This document shows positions 53,053 through 63,353 of a stretch of DNA of 63,353 bases, piece by piece. The stretch covers positions 1 to 63,353 of the forward strand of contig CALBNX010000023.1 of assembly GCA_937896885.1 (NCBI GenBank). The letters run 5' to 3'. Both the position numbers and the translations under genes were made by a program. Source of the stretch: an uncultured Clostridia bacterium. GTDB taxonomy: Bacteria; Bacillota; Clostridia; Oscillospirales; Acutalibacteraceae. The first letter of the stretch is position 1. Each line of letters begins with the position of its first letter. Under the pieces are notes generated by a model. It did not search any database. It saw only the letters and a program-made list of their open reading frames with translations, and was not told the DNA's origin.

Positions 53053-54627
53053 ATGCCAGAAATTAAAATAGACCAAAAGCGTGAGGAGTTATTCCGTAAT
53101 ATATATAAAATAGCAACTGACCTTGTTCACGCAGGTCATGTATCTGAATGGGATTTTAAATCATATGTTCTTGGAACAATGTTTTATCGTTATATTTCTG
53201 AAAATTTTGCTGCATATATCAACAAAGGTGAACATGCTGCCGGTAATAAAGATTTTGACTATGCGAAAATGTCTGATGCCGAAGCTGAAACTGCTCGAGT
53301 AGGGCTGATTCAGGAAAAAGGATTCTTTATTCTTCCTTCTGAACTTTTTTGCAATGTTCGTGAGCGTGCGGATAAAGATGAAAATCTTAACGAAACACTT
53401 GAAAGAGTTTTTAAGAATATTGAAAGCAGTGCAGCTACAGGTGCAGCTGAAAGTGATTTCGCTGGCTTGTTTGATGATTTTGATGTTAACGCAAAAGCCA
53501 TTGGTGAAACCGTTGCAAAGCGTAACAAGGTGCTTGTGGCTCTTCTTAACGGTGTTGCTCAGATGCCGCTTTTCTCAAACGATGGAATAAATGCCGATAT
53601 GTTTGGCGATGCCTATGAATATTTGATGGGTATGTATGCTGCAAATGCAGGTAAAAAGGGTGGTCAATATTTCACCCCAGCCGATGTTTCTGAACTTCTT
53701 TCTCGCCTTGGTACAATTGGTAAAACAAAAATTAACAAGGTGTACGACCCGGCGTGTGGCTCTGGCTCACTTTTGCTTAAAGCAGAAAAAGTGCTTGGCA
53801 AAGAAAATATTGAGCAAGGTTTTTACGGTCAGGAAATTGACCTTACTACATACAACCTTTGCCGTATCAATATGTTCTTGCACAATATTCCTTTTGATAA
53901 ATTCAATATTGTTCGTGAGGATACTTTGCTTTCTCCAATGCACTGGGATGACCAGCCATTTGATTTAATTGTTTCCAATCCACCTTTCTCAGTTCCATGG
54001 GAGGGGGATAAAAACCCACTTTTAATAAATGACCCACGTTTTTCACCTGCAGGTGTTTTAGCACCGGCAAGTAAAGGTGATATGGCGTTTATTATGCATG
54101 CTCTTTCTTGGCTTTCTGCAAGTGGTACTGCTGCAATAGTTTGTTTCCCTGGTATTATGTATCGTGGTGGTGCGGAGCAGAAAATTCGTAAATATCTTGT
54201 TGACAATAACTATGTTGATGCAATTATTCAGTTGCCAGCAAACCTTTTCCTTAATGTTACTATTTCAGTTGATATTATGCTCTTGAAAAAGAACAAAACA
54301 GACAACTCTGTTTTGTTTGTAGATGCTTCAAATGAATTTGTAAAGGTAACGAAAAATAATCGTTTTTCAGAAGAAAATATTACGCACATTGTTTCTGCTG
54401 TTGCGGAAAGAAAAGATGAAGAACATTTTTGCCGTATGGTTCCCAATGATGAAGTTGGAAACAAAGATAATGCTTATAATCTCTCCGTTTCTACCTATGT
54501 TGAAGCCGAGGATACAAGAGAGGTTGTTGATATTGTAAAACTCAATGCTGAGATTGATGAAATGGTGGCGCGTGAAAATGTGCTTCGTGCAGAAATCAAC
54601 AAGATAATTGCAGAAATTGAGGTATAA
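53053..54627 (+). CDS. hsdM: Type I restriction-modification methylase subunit
   Basis: 524 residues, close to the 520 of EcoR124I HsdM (type IC). SAM motif I is DPACGSGSLL (232-241) and catalytic motif IV is SNPPFS (308-313), an adenine-N6 methylase. The N-terminal helical domain (about 1-190) contacts DNA and HsdS. AAGGGG precedes the ATG. Two subunits with one HsdS form the methylase. It heads hsdM, a membrane gene, hsdS and hsdR in one operon. Confidence 0.95.
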   Translation: MPEIKIDQKREELFRNIYKIATDLVHAGHVSEWDFKSYVLGTMFYRYISENFAAYINKGEHAAGNKDFDYAKMSDAEAETARVGLIQEKGFFILPSELFCNVRERADKDENLNETLERVFKNIESSAATGAAESDFAGLFDDFDVNAKAIGETVAKRNKVLVALLNGVAQMPLFSNDGINADMFGDAYEYLMGMYAANAGKKGGQYFTPADVSELLSRLGTIGKTKINKVYDPACGSGSLLLKAEKVLGKENIEQGFYGQEIDLTTYNLCRINMFLHNIPFDKFNIVREDTLLSPMHWDDQPFDLIVSNPPFSVPWEGDKNPLLINDPRFSPAGVLAPASKGDMAFIMHALSWLSASGTAAIVCFPGIMYRGGAEQKIRKYLVDNNYVDAIIQLPANLFLNVTISVDIMLLKKNKTDNSVLFVDASNEFVKVTKNNRFSEENITHIVSAVAERKDEEHFCRMVPNDEVGNKDNAYNLSVSTYVEAEDTREVVDIVKLNAEIDEMVARENVLRAEINKIIAEIEV

Positions 54628-54629
54628 AT

Positions 54630-55265
54630 ATGAGTGAATTCTTATCAAATCCTGAATATTGGCTTTCACTTATAGCTGTTGTTGTTTCATTAATAACTTT
54701 AATTTTAACATATAAACAAATAGGACAAAGCAATAAACTTCAGTTATTGGACAGAAGAATTAGTAAATATAATTTGATTTGTGATTTGGTGCATTTGTAT
54801 TGTAAAAATAAAAATTTGATTTATAGTGAGACTTTGTATCAAGAAGTCCAAATGCCATTTTCTTGGCTTACTAATAATACATATCTTGCAAAAATGTATC
54901 CTGTGATGGAAAAGGTTCTAAGTCAATCTGAACAGAATGAGTTCTTGACTATATGTGAAAAGATGACAAACGATGCATTTGAAATTACTATTATTTTTAA
55001 TGGTGAAGAATCTAAAATAGCAAACGATTTTGTAAAACAATACTTAACTTTACTAAAACTATTTTACAAACAACAAATAGCATTAAATTATTTACGAGAG
55101 CAAAACCACAAATCACCTATGTCTATAGAAAAATTCAACACAAAAGCATTAGAAAGTTTTGAAAAATTTAAAATTGATGATGCAATAAATAACTTGAGTG
55201 AAACTTATGATAAGATAATCTGTAAAAATGTTTTAGAAAAATTACTTAAACAAGTAAAACCCTAA
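54630..55265 (+). CDS. Membrane-anchored protein inside the hsd operon
   Basis: 211 residues. One N-terminal hydrophobic helix (about 11-28, WLSLIAVVVSLITLILTY) is followed by a helical cytosolic part. No family recognised. GAGG lies at the end of hsdM and the gap is two bases; hsdS starts 12 bases after. Placement between hsdM and hsdS is unusual and implies equal expression with the RM subunits. Confidence 0.6.
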   Translation: MSEFLSNPEYWLSLIAVVVSLITLILTYKQIGQSNKLQLLDRRISKYNLICDLVHLYCKNKNLIYSETLYQEVQMPFSWLTNNTYLAKMYPVMEKVLSQSEQNEFLTICEKMTNDAFEITIIFNGEESKIANDFVKQYLTLLKLFYKQQIALNYLREQNHKSPMSIEKFNTKALESFEKFKIDDAINNLSETYDKIICKNVLEKLLKQVKP

Positions 55266-55277
55266 GGAGGATAAAGT

Positions 55278-57076
<1,799 letters not shown>

Positions 57077-57080
<4 letters not shown>

Positions 57081-60000
57081 GTAAGTATAACATCATAGTT
57101 TCCTCAACTGAAGCTACTGTTGTAACTGAATATAAGCCCGAGAAAAAGCGCTCCGAAGCTTACCAGAGCGAAGCTGCCCTTGAATCTGCATTTATAAAAA
57201 TGCTTAGTGAACAGGGCTATGAGGATAAGGTTATTCACAGTAATGAAGAGCTTGTAAGTAACCTGCGTCTTCAGTTAGAAAAGCTTAATAACTATAAGTT
57301 TTCCGACAATGAATGGGATAGATTTTTTCACCATAACATAGCCAACTCAAAGTTTACTATTGTGGATAAAACCCGTATTATTCAAGAGGATAATGTTCAG
57401 GTTTTAAAGCGTGATGACGGTACTACCAAAAATATCACAATAATCGATAAAAAGAATATTCACAATAACTTTTTGCAGGTTATAAATCAATATGTGGTTA
57501 CTACAGATGATGGTGCTAAACACGACAACCGCTATGATGTTACTATCCTTGTTAATGGCTTACCACTTGTTCACATAGAATTAAAACGCCGTGGCAGACC
57601 CATTCGTGAAGCATTTAATCAAATTGACCGTTATCAGAGGGATAGCTTTTGGGCTGGCAGTGGTCTCTATGACTATGTGCAGATATTTGTTATCTCAAAC
57701 GGTACAAATACAAAATACTACTCAAACACTACTCGCTTTAACCACGTTAAAGATGTAACTGCTCAAAAATCAGCAAAAGCTAAAACAAGTAACAGTTTTG
57801 AATTCACATCATTCTGGGCAGATGCCAATAACAAAATAATTCCCGACCTTGTTGACTTTACAAAGACATTCTTTGCAAAGCACACACTCCTTAATATTTT
57901 AACAAAATACTGTGTTTTTACATCTGAAGGTATGCTTCTTGTAATGCGTCCGTATCAGATTGTTGCAACTGAACGCATTGTTAATCGCATTGAAATCGCA
58001 AACAACTATAAGAAATATGGTACTGTACAGGGTGGCGGCTATATCTGGCACACAACCGGTTCAGGTAAAACACTTACATCTTTTAAAACTGCACAAATTG
58101 CTTCACGCCTTGACTATATTGATAAGGTGTTATTTGTCGTTGACAGAAAAGACCTTGACTACCAGACAATGAAGGAATATGACCGTTTTGAAAAGGGTGC
58201 TGCTAACAGTAACACATCTACAGCAGTTCTTAAAAGACAGCTTGAAGATGATAATTCAAAAATTATTATTACAACAATTCAAAAGCTTGCAACCTTCATA
58301 AAGAAGAATACAGGACATGCTGTTTTTGATAAAAGAATTGTTATAATTTTTGACGAATGTCACCGCAGTCAGTTTGGTGATATGCATCAGGCTATTATAA
58401 AATATTTCAAGAGATATCATCTCTTTGGCTTTACAGGAACACCTATCTTTGCTGTTAATGCAGGAACAGGTAAAAATCCTTCCTTACGCACAACAGAACA
58501 GGTTTTTGGTGACCAGCTTCATACATATACCATCGTTGATGCTATCAATGATAAAAATGTTCTTCCATTCAGGGTTGATTATATCAAAACTATGGATATC
58601 GACGATGATATTGATGATAAGGAAGTTTGGGACATTAACCGTGAAAAAGCATTTATGGCTCCTGAACGTATTCAGTTGGTTACAAAATATATCCTTGAAC
58701 ACTTCGACCAAAAGACTTATCGTGGTGATAAATCATACACATTCAATGTTTTGCAGAACATTGCTGACGTTGCTTCTAACAACGGAAAGAAATCTATTGA
58801 GGAAGTAAAGCAAAAGCAGAGAGTCAGCGGCTTTAACTCTATATTTGCAGTTTCTTCTGTAGATGCTGCAAAGCTTTATTATAACGAATTCAAAAAACAG
58901 ATGGATGCAGACCCAACCAAAAAGCTTCGTGTTGCTATTATTTATAGCTACGGCGCTAACGAAGAAGAATCTGACGGAATTTTGGATGAAGAGAATTCAG
59001 AGGATACATCTGCACTTGATGTAGGTTCTCGTGATTTCTTGGAAGAAGCAATCAAAGATTATAACGAGATGTTCCATACCAATTATGACACATCTTCCGA
59101 TAAATTCCAGAACTATTACAAAGATGTTTCTCTTCGTATGAAGAATAAGGAGCTTGATTTGCTTATTGTTGTAAATATGTTCCTTACAGGTTTTGATGCT
59201 ACTACTCTTAATACATTGTGGGTAGATAAAAATCTTAAAATGCATGGTCTTATTCAGGCTTATTCCCGTACTAATCGTATTCTTAATTCTATTAAGACTT
59301 TCGGTAACATTGTTTGCTTCAGAAATCTTCAAAAGAGAACAGATGATGCAATTTCTCTCTTTGGTGATAAAGAGGCAGGTGGTATCGTTCTCCTTCGTGG
59401 CTATAAAGATTATTACTATGGCTACAAGGATGATAAAGATAAATATCATCCCGGTTTTGTGGATTTAATTGAAGAATTGACCGAAAAATATCCGCTTACT
59501 GATGAGAGAATCACAGGCGAGCAGAATCAGAAAAACTTTATTGCTTTGTTCGGTGCAATTCTTCGTATGAGGAATCTTCTTACATCTTTTGATGAATTCC
59601 AAGGTAATGAAATGCTTTCAGACAGAGATTTGCAAGATTATCTTGGTAGGTATCAGGATTTAAGAGATGAATGGAAGAATAAAAAGCCCGGTGGAGATAA
59701 AGAAGATATTACTGATGATATTGTTTTTGAAATTGAATTGATAAAACAAATTGAAATCAATATCGATTATATCCTTATGTTAGTAAAGAAATATCACGAT
59801 TCTCATTGTGATGATAAAGAAGTTCTTATCACTATTCAAAAGGCTGTTGATGCAAGCCCTGAGCTTCGTAGTAAGAAAGCTCTTATTGAAAACTTCATTG
59901 CAGGCATCAATGATGTTGAAGATATTATGGCAGAATGGCACAGTTACGTTTCAGAGCAAAGAGAAAAAGAACTTGTTACCATTATTACTGAAGAAGGTCT

Positions 60001-60190
60001 TAAAGAGGAAGAAACAAGAAAATTCATTTCTAAATCTTTCCGTGACGGTGAAATTAAAACCATAGGAACAGATATTGATGAAATCCTTCCTGCAATGTCT
60101 CGCTTTGGCGGCGGTAACAGAGCAGAAAAGAAGGAAACAGTTATTGAAAAACTCAAAATTTTCTTTGAAAGATTTTTTGGGATAGGATGA
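57077..60190 (+). CDS. hsdR: Type I restriction endonuclease subunit
   Basis: 1037 residues, like EcoR124I HsdR. The N-terminal nuclease has RYDVTILVNG and HIELKRRG (Asp and ExK of PD-(D/E)XK). SF2 translocase motifs are HTTGSGKT, VDRKDLDYQT, DECHRSQFG (DEAH-like) and FTGTPIF, then LLIVVNMFLTGFDA and AYSRTNRI. The C-terminal helical domain binds the methylase. It translocates DNA and cleaves unmodified targets. It overlaps hsdS by four bases (ATGA). Confidence 0.96.
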
Positions 60191-60191
60191 T

Positions 60192-60605
60192 ATGATTAAA
60201 GAAGTAATACATGATCCGATTTTGTTAGCAATGAAATCGGAAAAGGCTACAATTGAAGATTTGCAGGTGGCACAGGATTTGCTTGACACTCTCACTGCCA
60301 ATGCTGATGGTTGTGTTGGTATGGCTGCAAACATGATAGGCGTTCATAAACGTATCATTTGTTTTGATAATGGTGGTACATATATGACTATGTTCAATCC
60401 TGAAATTATCAAAAAATCTGAACCGTATGAAACAGAAGAGGGATGTCTTTCATTGCTTGGTGGTCCCCGTAAGTGTAAGCGTTATAAGAATATAAAAGTG
60501 CAGTGGCAAACAGCAGAATTCCAAACCCGAATCAAAACCTTTACAGGTTGGACAGCACAAATCATTCAACATGAAATTGACCACTGTGATGGTATCTTGA
60601 TTTGA
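60192..60605 (+). CDS. def: Peptide deformylase-like protein
   Basis: 137 residues, shorter than usual (150-180). Motif 2 EGCLS and motif 3 HEIDH bind the metal. Motif 1 is CVGMAANMIG where most deformylases have GVGLAAPQIG, so the oxyanion-binding Gln is Met. Similar short forms are common in Clostridia. It should remove formyl from nascent N-terminal Met, if active. It starts one base after hsdR, an odd place for a housekeeping function; probably an extra copy. Confidence 0.85.
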   Translation: MIKEVIHDPILLAMKSEKATIEDLQVAQDLLDTLTANADGCVGMAANMIGVHKRIICFDNGGTYMTMFNPEIIKKSEPYETEEGCLSLLGGPRKCKRYKNIKVQWQTAEFQTRIKTFTGWTAQIIQHEIDHCDGILI

Positions 60606-60615
60606 TGGTGATGTT

Positions 60616-61065
60616 ATGAAAATAATAATTGATGCTGATGCGTGTCCCGTTGTAGATATTACTGTCAATACAGCTAAGGCACGAGGACTTGAGTGTATCA
60701 TTGTATGCGACAATACTCACACCATTGAAAGGGATGGTGCTACAACTATTGTTGTTGATAAGGGTGCGGATTCTGCCGACTGTCGCATTGCCAACATCAC
60801 CGAAAAAGGTGATGTGGTTGTAACACAGGATTATGGACTTGCAGCCCTCGTGCTTGGCAAGGGCGGTAAGGCACTTAATCAGAATGGACTCATTTACACT
60901 GATAGCAATATAGAAAATCTTCTTTTCACTCGTCATATAGGCAAAAAGGAGCGTATGGCAGGTAACAGGACAAAGGGGCCTAAAAAGAGAACATCACAAA
61001 ATGATGCAGATTTTTTGAAGGCATTGCTTTTATGTATCTACCATTGTGATGGGAGATTGTTATAA
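60616..61065 (+). CDS. YaiI/YqxD family protein (DUF188)
   Basis: 149 residues. IIIDADACPVV, VVDKGADSADCRI, DVVVTQDYGLAALVL and the C-terminal GPKKRTSQNDADFL are the family signature. The fold is PIN-like with conserved Asp residues, so a nuclease role is possible; the biochemical function is not established. It follows the deformylase by ten bases. Confidence 0.88.
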   Translation: MKIIIDADACPVVDITVNTAKARGLECIIVCDNTHTIERDGATTIVVDKGADSADCRIANITEKGDVVVTQDYGLAALVLGKGGKALNQNGLIYTDSNIENLLFTRHIGKKERMAGNRTKGPKKRTSQNDADFLKALLLCIYHCDGRLL

Positions 61066-61082
61066 AATAGAGGTGTTTTATT

Positions 61083-61991
61083 TTGATTAAAGAGCCTATC
61101 AGACATCACTATATTCCACAATTTATATTAAGAAATTTCTGTTTTAATGATAACAATGACTTGTATTATTATGACAAAGAAAGCCAAGAAACAACCATTA
61201 GAAATACTCGGGATGTTTTTATGGAGAAAAATCTTTATCGTGATGAAATAAATCATTCGGACAATCCAACTAAAGTCGAAAAGGATTTAGCGAGATTTGA
61301 AAATGAAATTTCACAAATCATAAATGGTAGATTCCTTAATGATAAGGAAATAACATTGACTTTTGATGAAGAAGAGAGATTGCGAATCTTTTTTGCGATT
61401 ATGGGATTCAGGTCTAAAAACGCTAGTAATATATTTAGTCAAAACGCAAGCAGACAAGATAAGGAATTTTACTCTTGTTTTCAAGGTAATGATAATTTAC
61501 AGGATTTTTGGAAAAGAAATCTTGGCTATATCATAAATTGTAGAACCGTTGAAGAAATATTAAATCACGAAAAAATTGATATTCCAATAAAAATTTTCTT
61601 TCAAAGAGACACACTTGGATTTTTCGGCATGTATTTTGTTGTTGTTGAAAGAAAAGAAAACGAAGATTTTATTATTGGAGATGCGTATCCCGTAATTGAA
61701 AATGGATTATTAGAAAATGGGTTTCGATTACAAATTTATTCAATATTTCCAATTTCACCAAGTAGGGTAATATTACTGGTAAGTAATGGAGCAGAAGCAA
61801 CACCAAGAGACGTAGTTAATTTGCGTAGAGGTGTTTTTACAAAACCCAAATTTGATAATGATAACATGACATTTACAATACGAGTAAAGGGTCTTTATAA
61901 CGAAGAAGTAAGACACTTGAATAGTATGGTAGTAAAGAATGCTCAAGAAGGAATAGCTTTTCAAAGAATCATTGATTTTAAAAAGCAATAA
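61083..61991 (+). CDS. DUF4238 protein
   Basis: 302 residues, TTG start (AGAGGTG upstream). HHYIPQFILRNFC at the N-terminus and the later YYYDKES, NLYRDE and RFLNDKEITLTFDEEERLRI pattern are those of DUF4238, widespread near RM and other defence loci. HHYIP with later His/Asp residues suggests a hydrolase, not proven. It ends the hsd-led gene series before a terminator. Confidence 0.75.
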   Translation: MIKEPIRHHYIPQFILRNFCFNDNNDLYYYDKESQETTIRNTRDVFMEKNLYRDEINHSDNPTKVEKDLARFENEISQIINGRFLNDKEITLTFDEEERLRIFFAIMGFRSKNASNIFSQNASRQDKEFYSCFQGNDNLQDFWKRNLGYIINCRTVEEILNHEKIDIPIKIFFQRDTLGFFGMYFVVVERKENEDFIIGDAYPVIENGLLENGFRLQIYSIFPISPSRVILLVSNGAEATPRDVVNLRRGVFTKPKFDNDNMTFTIRVKGLYNEEVRHLNSMVVKNAQEGIAFQRIIDFKKQ

Positions 61992-61999
61992 AACAAATT

Positions 62000-62046
62000 A
62001 ACACCTATGAAGTTGGGATTTAAACCAATTTTATAGGTGCTTTTTG
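62000..62046 (+). terminator. Intrinsic terminator after DUF4238 gene
   Basis: ACACCTAT / ATAGGTGC stem with a long loop and TTTTTG tail. Confidence 0.7.
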
Positions 62047-62389
62047 TTTGCTTTTGTTACTGTAATATAAATATTATAAAGATGCTATAAAAAAATCTCG
62101 TTTCATGGTAACCTACATATCACTCTGAAAGGAGAAAAAGTTAAATTGTTTTTTGTATTCTAATTAAAAAGGCTAATAGAAAAAATATCTCTAGTGAAAC
62201 AAAATAATTTTAGCAGTTTTTGTCACAAAGAGTTGCTTTTTTACGATTTATAGTTTGGATGGCAGAATCTTTTAAATAAATATTCTTAAGAATAAAAAGA
62301 ATGATGATATAGCACAAACTTATATAAATAAACGGGTTGCACTATTAAATCTTTTATAGTGTGAAAAATAAAAAGAAAGGAGAAATATA
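62047..62389. other. AT-rich leader before Cas2-like gene
   Basis: No gene seen. It contains site 4 of the TGTCACAAA element and a 140-base leader with short inverted repeats (AAATATTCTTAAGAATAAA). Confidence 0.55.
62220..62250 (+). promoter_or_regulatory. TGTCACAAA-N13-ACGAT promoter-like element, site 4
   Basis: TTGTCACAAA, 13 bases, ACGATTTATAG; 140 bases before the Cas2-fold gene. Confidence 0.6.
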
Positions 62390-62656
62390 ATGTCATCAAA
62401 GATAGTAGAATATGACCTTCGTTCACCAGGTAGAAACTATGATGAATTGTATGCAGTGATTAAGTCATATAGTGTATGGGCGCATATTACAGAATCAACA
62501 TGGTTTATAAAAACACAAGATTCTTGTGCCACGGTTAGAGATAATTTGTCAAAACATATGGACAATAATGACCGTTTGTTTGTGGCTGAATTAACTGGTG
62601 CATCAGCATGGTACAATGTACTTTGTGACGGTCAGTATCTTAAAGATAATTTGTGA
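62390..62656 (+). CDS. Cas2/VapD-fold small protein (SinR-like annotation)
   Basis: 88 residues, AAAGGAGAAA before the ATG. VEYDLRSPGRNYDELYAVIKSY then ITESTWFIKT and DRLFVAELTG follow the ferredoxin-like Cas2/VapD pattern: first strand ending in Asp, a helix, then ESTW strand. Such proteins are scattered in Firmicutes and often annotated SinR-family without evidence. No cas1, array or other cas gene is present, so a CRISPR role is not supported; an interferase toxin or structural role is open. Confidence 0.65.
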   Translation: MSSKIVEYDLRSPGRNYDELYAVIKSYSVWAHITESTWFIKTQDSCATVRDNLSKHMDNNDRLFVAELTGASAWYNVLCDGQYLKDNL

Positions 62657-62692
62657 TTTGTTTTTTACACAAGTTGATTCTTAAACAGTAAA

Positions 62693-62738
62693 AGCCAATG
62701 ATGTTAGATAATGCTTCTAACTTCATTGGTGTTTTTTT
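62693..62738 (+). terminator. Intrinsic terminator after Cas2-like gene
   Basis: CCAATGATGTTAGA / TCTAACTTCATTGG stem (one mismatch) with seven T. Confidence 0.85.
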
Positions 62739-62752
62739 ACTATAAAACATCA

Positions 62753-62783
62753 GGCAGTGCACCGAAATGCACTGCCTTTTGCT
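62753..62783. terminator. Second hairpin between convergent genes
   Basis: GGCAGTGCA / TGCACTGCC perfect 9-bp stem, T-rich on the plus strand; a likely terminator for one or both convergent genes. Confidence 0.6.
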
Positions 62784-62790
62784 TTGTTCG

Positions 62791-63353
62791 TTAGAAAAGT
62801 TGCCCTGGAAGCTTTAGTTTTTCTTTGGGTGGGAATTGTTTGTCGAATTCTTCTGCTTTGTCTTCATCTACAAAGTATCCTTGTGGTGGAGTGTACTCAC
62901 CTGTGATTCCATCGAGATAACCTTTTTTCAATTCTTTGCAAAGGAAGAATGAAGCATCTGCATCGTCAGGTAAATCGTGATAACGGATGCCAAACTCACT
63001 GGCATAACTAAAACCACTTTTGCCGTAAAAATTAATGTTACCTTCAAAACAGATTGCACCGAATCCCATTTCTGTTGCTTTTTCCAGAGAATAGTCAAGC
63101 AGAATTTTACCATAACCCTGACGTTTGAGTTCATTAGCAATACAGATAGGACCCATTGTCACGATTGGAATATACCTGCCATCATCGGCTTGGATAATAG
63201 CATGCATAAACATATTCTGTCCTATGATTTTGCCGTCCTTTTCCATAACAAAGTCAAGTTCGGGGATAAATGCATCATCATTACGAAGTTGATTGAGCAC
63301 ATAATGCTCAAGACAACCGGGACGATACACATTCCAAAATGATTCCCTTACAA
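62791..63353 (-). CDS. GNAT-family acetyltransferase, 5' end outside window
   Basis: The frame stays open to the window edge (VRESFWNVYRPGCLEHYV), so the N-terminus is cut off and the GTG at 63330 is not the start. ELDFVMEKDGKIIGQNMF, GPICIANELKRQGYGKILLDY (acetyl-CoA loop RxxGxG-like QGYGK) and GFGAICFEGN then FYGKSGFSYA are the GNAT motifs in order. It should move acetyl from acetyl-CoA to an amine; substrate unknown. Confidence 0.88.
   Translation of the reverse strand, partial: VRESFWNVYRPGCLEHYVLNQLRNDDAFIPELDFVMEKDGKIIGQNMFMHAIIQADDGRYIPIVTMGPICIANELKRQGYGKILLDYSLEKATEMGFGAICFEGNINFYGKSGFSYASEFGIRYHDLPDDADASFFLCKELKKGYLDGITGEYTPPQGYFVDEDKAEEFDKQFPPKEKLKLPGQLF

Noticed and set aside
62390..62656. 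CRISPR cas2 gene
   Set aside because: No repeats, spacers, cas1 or effector genes occur; the family also includes unrelated small proteins.

Overview
The window is AT-rich DNA from a low-GC Gram-positive bacterium, most likely a gut-type Clostridia. The pointers are AGGAGG-type ribosome binding sites on most genes, a free-standing Spo0A C-terminal domain, a Crp/ferredoxin pair, a DUF6809-like gene and a MobV-type relaxase. No rRNA operon or phylogenetic marker is present, so this placement is inference. I see no CRISPR array and no insertion sequence.

Layout. (1) 1-1565 is the 3' end of a lacZ-type beta-galactosidase. (2) 1659-5234 is the tRNA-proximal end of an older integrated element: a tyrosine integrase, then a divergent ferredoxin/Crp-family pair. 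(3) 5188-32757 is a complete 27.5 kb integrated element bounded by a perfect 47-bp direct repeat. The right copy is the 3' half of an intact tRNA-Trp gene (32713-32788, minus strand) and the left copy is a tRNA fragment. The element carries an excisionase, a second integrase about 92% identical to the first, and a large cargo. (4) 33255-36653 is a small mobilizable or plasmid-like module: primase-type replication protein, MobV-like relaxase with an oriT-like hairpin, and a Spo0A-C protein. (5) 36770-63353 is a run of accessory genes, many of them defence-like: a GTPase/zinc-ribbon pair, an ATPase/RloB-like pair, a helicase-nuclease with a PHP-ATPase, and a type I restriction-modification operon with extra genes. 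Peptide deformylase-like, YaiI/YqxD, DUF4238, Cas2-fold and GNAT genes follow.

The cargo of the 27.5 kb element is the most novel part. It opens with a KAP-NTPase operon and a Fic/VbhA-like toxin-antitoxin pair. From 10.2 to 22.3 kb come a multi-TM protein, a VWA-like/OmpA lipoprotein, a PP2C phosphatase, a Ser/Thr kinase, a ClpP-type protease, an AAA-like NTPase, a VirD4-type coupling ATPase without TM segments, and several proteins I do not recognise. A NACHT-WD40 protein coupled to a KptA-type RNA 2'-phosphotransferase follows. These transcription units are separated by strong hairpin terminators. Five times the next unit begins with the same promoter-like element, AACCAAAAAA followed 18-19 bases later by a TATGATATA-like box, which suggests one co-regulated system. 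No relaxase or VirB4 lies in the element, so the coupling ATPase is probably not part of a conventional conjugation machine.

A second promoter-like element, TGTCACAAA-N13-ACGAT, with invariant spacing, stands before four separate accessory units on both sides of the tRNA. The type I hsdS gene encodes three target-recognition domains, three TAEL spacer repeats and a (CAGA)13 tract. Slippage of that tract into either other frame would leave a normal two-domain HsdS, which makes a strong case for phase variation.
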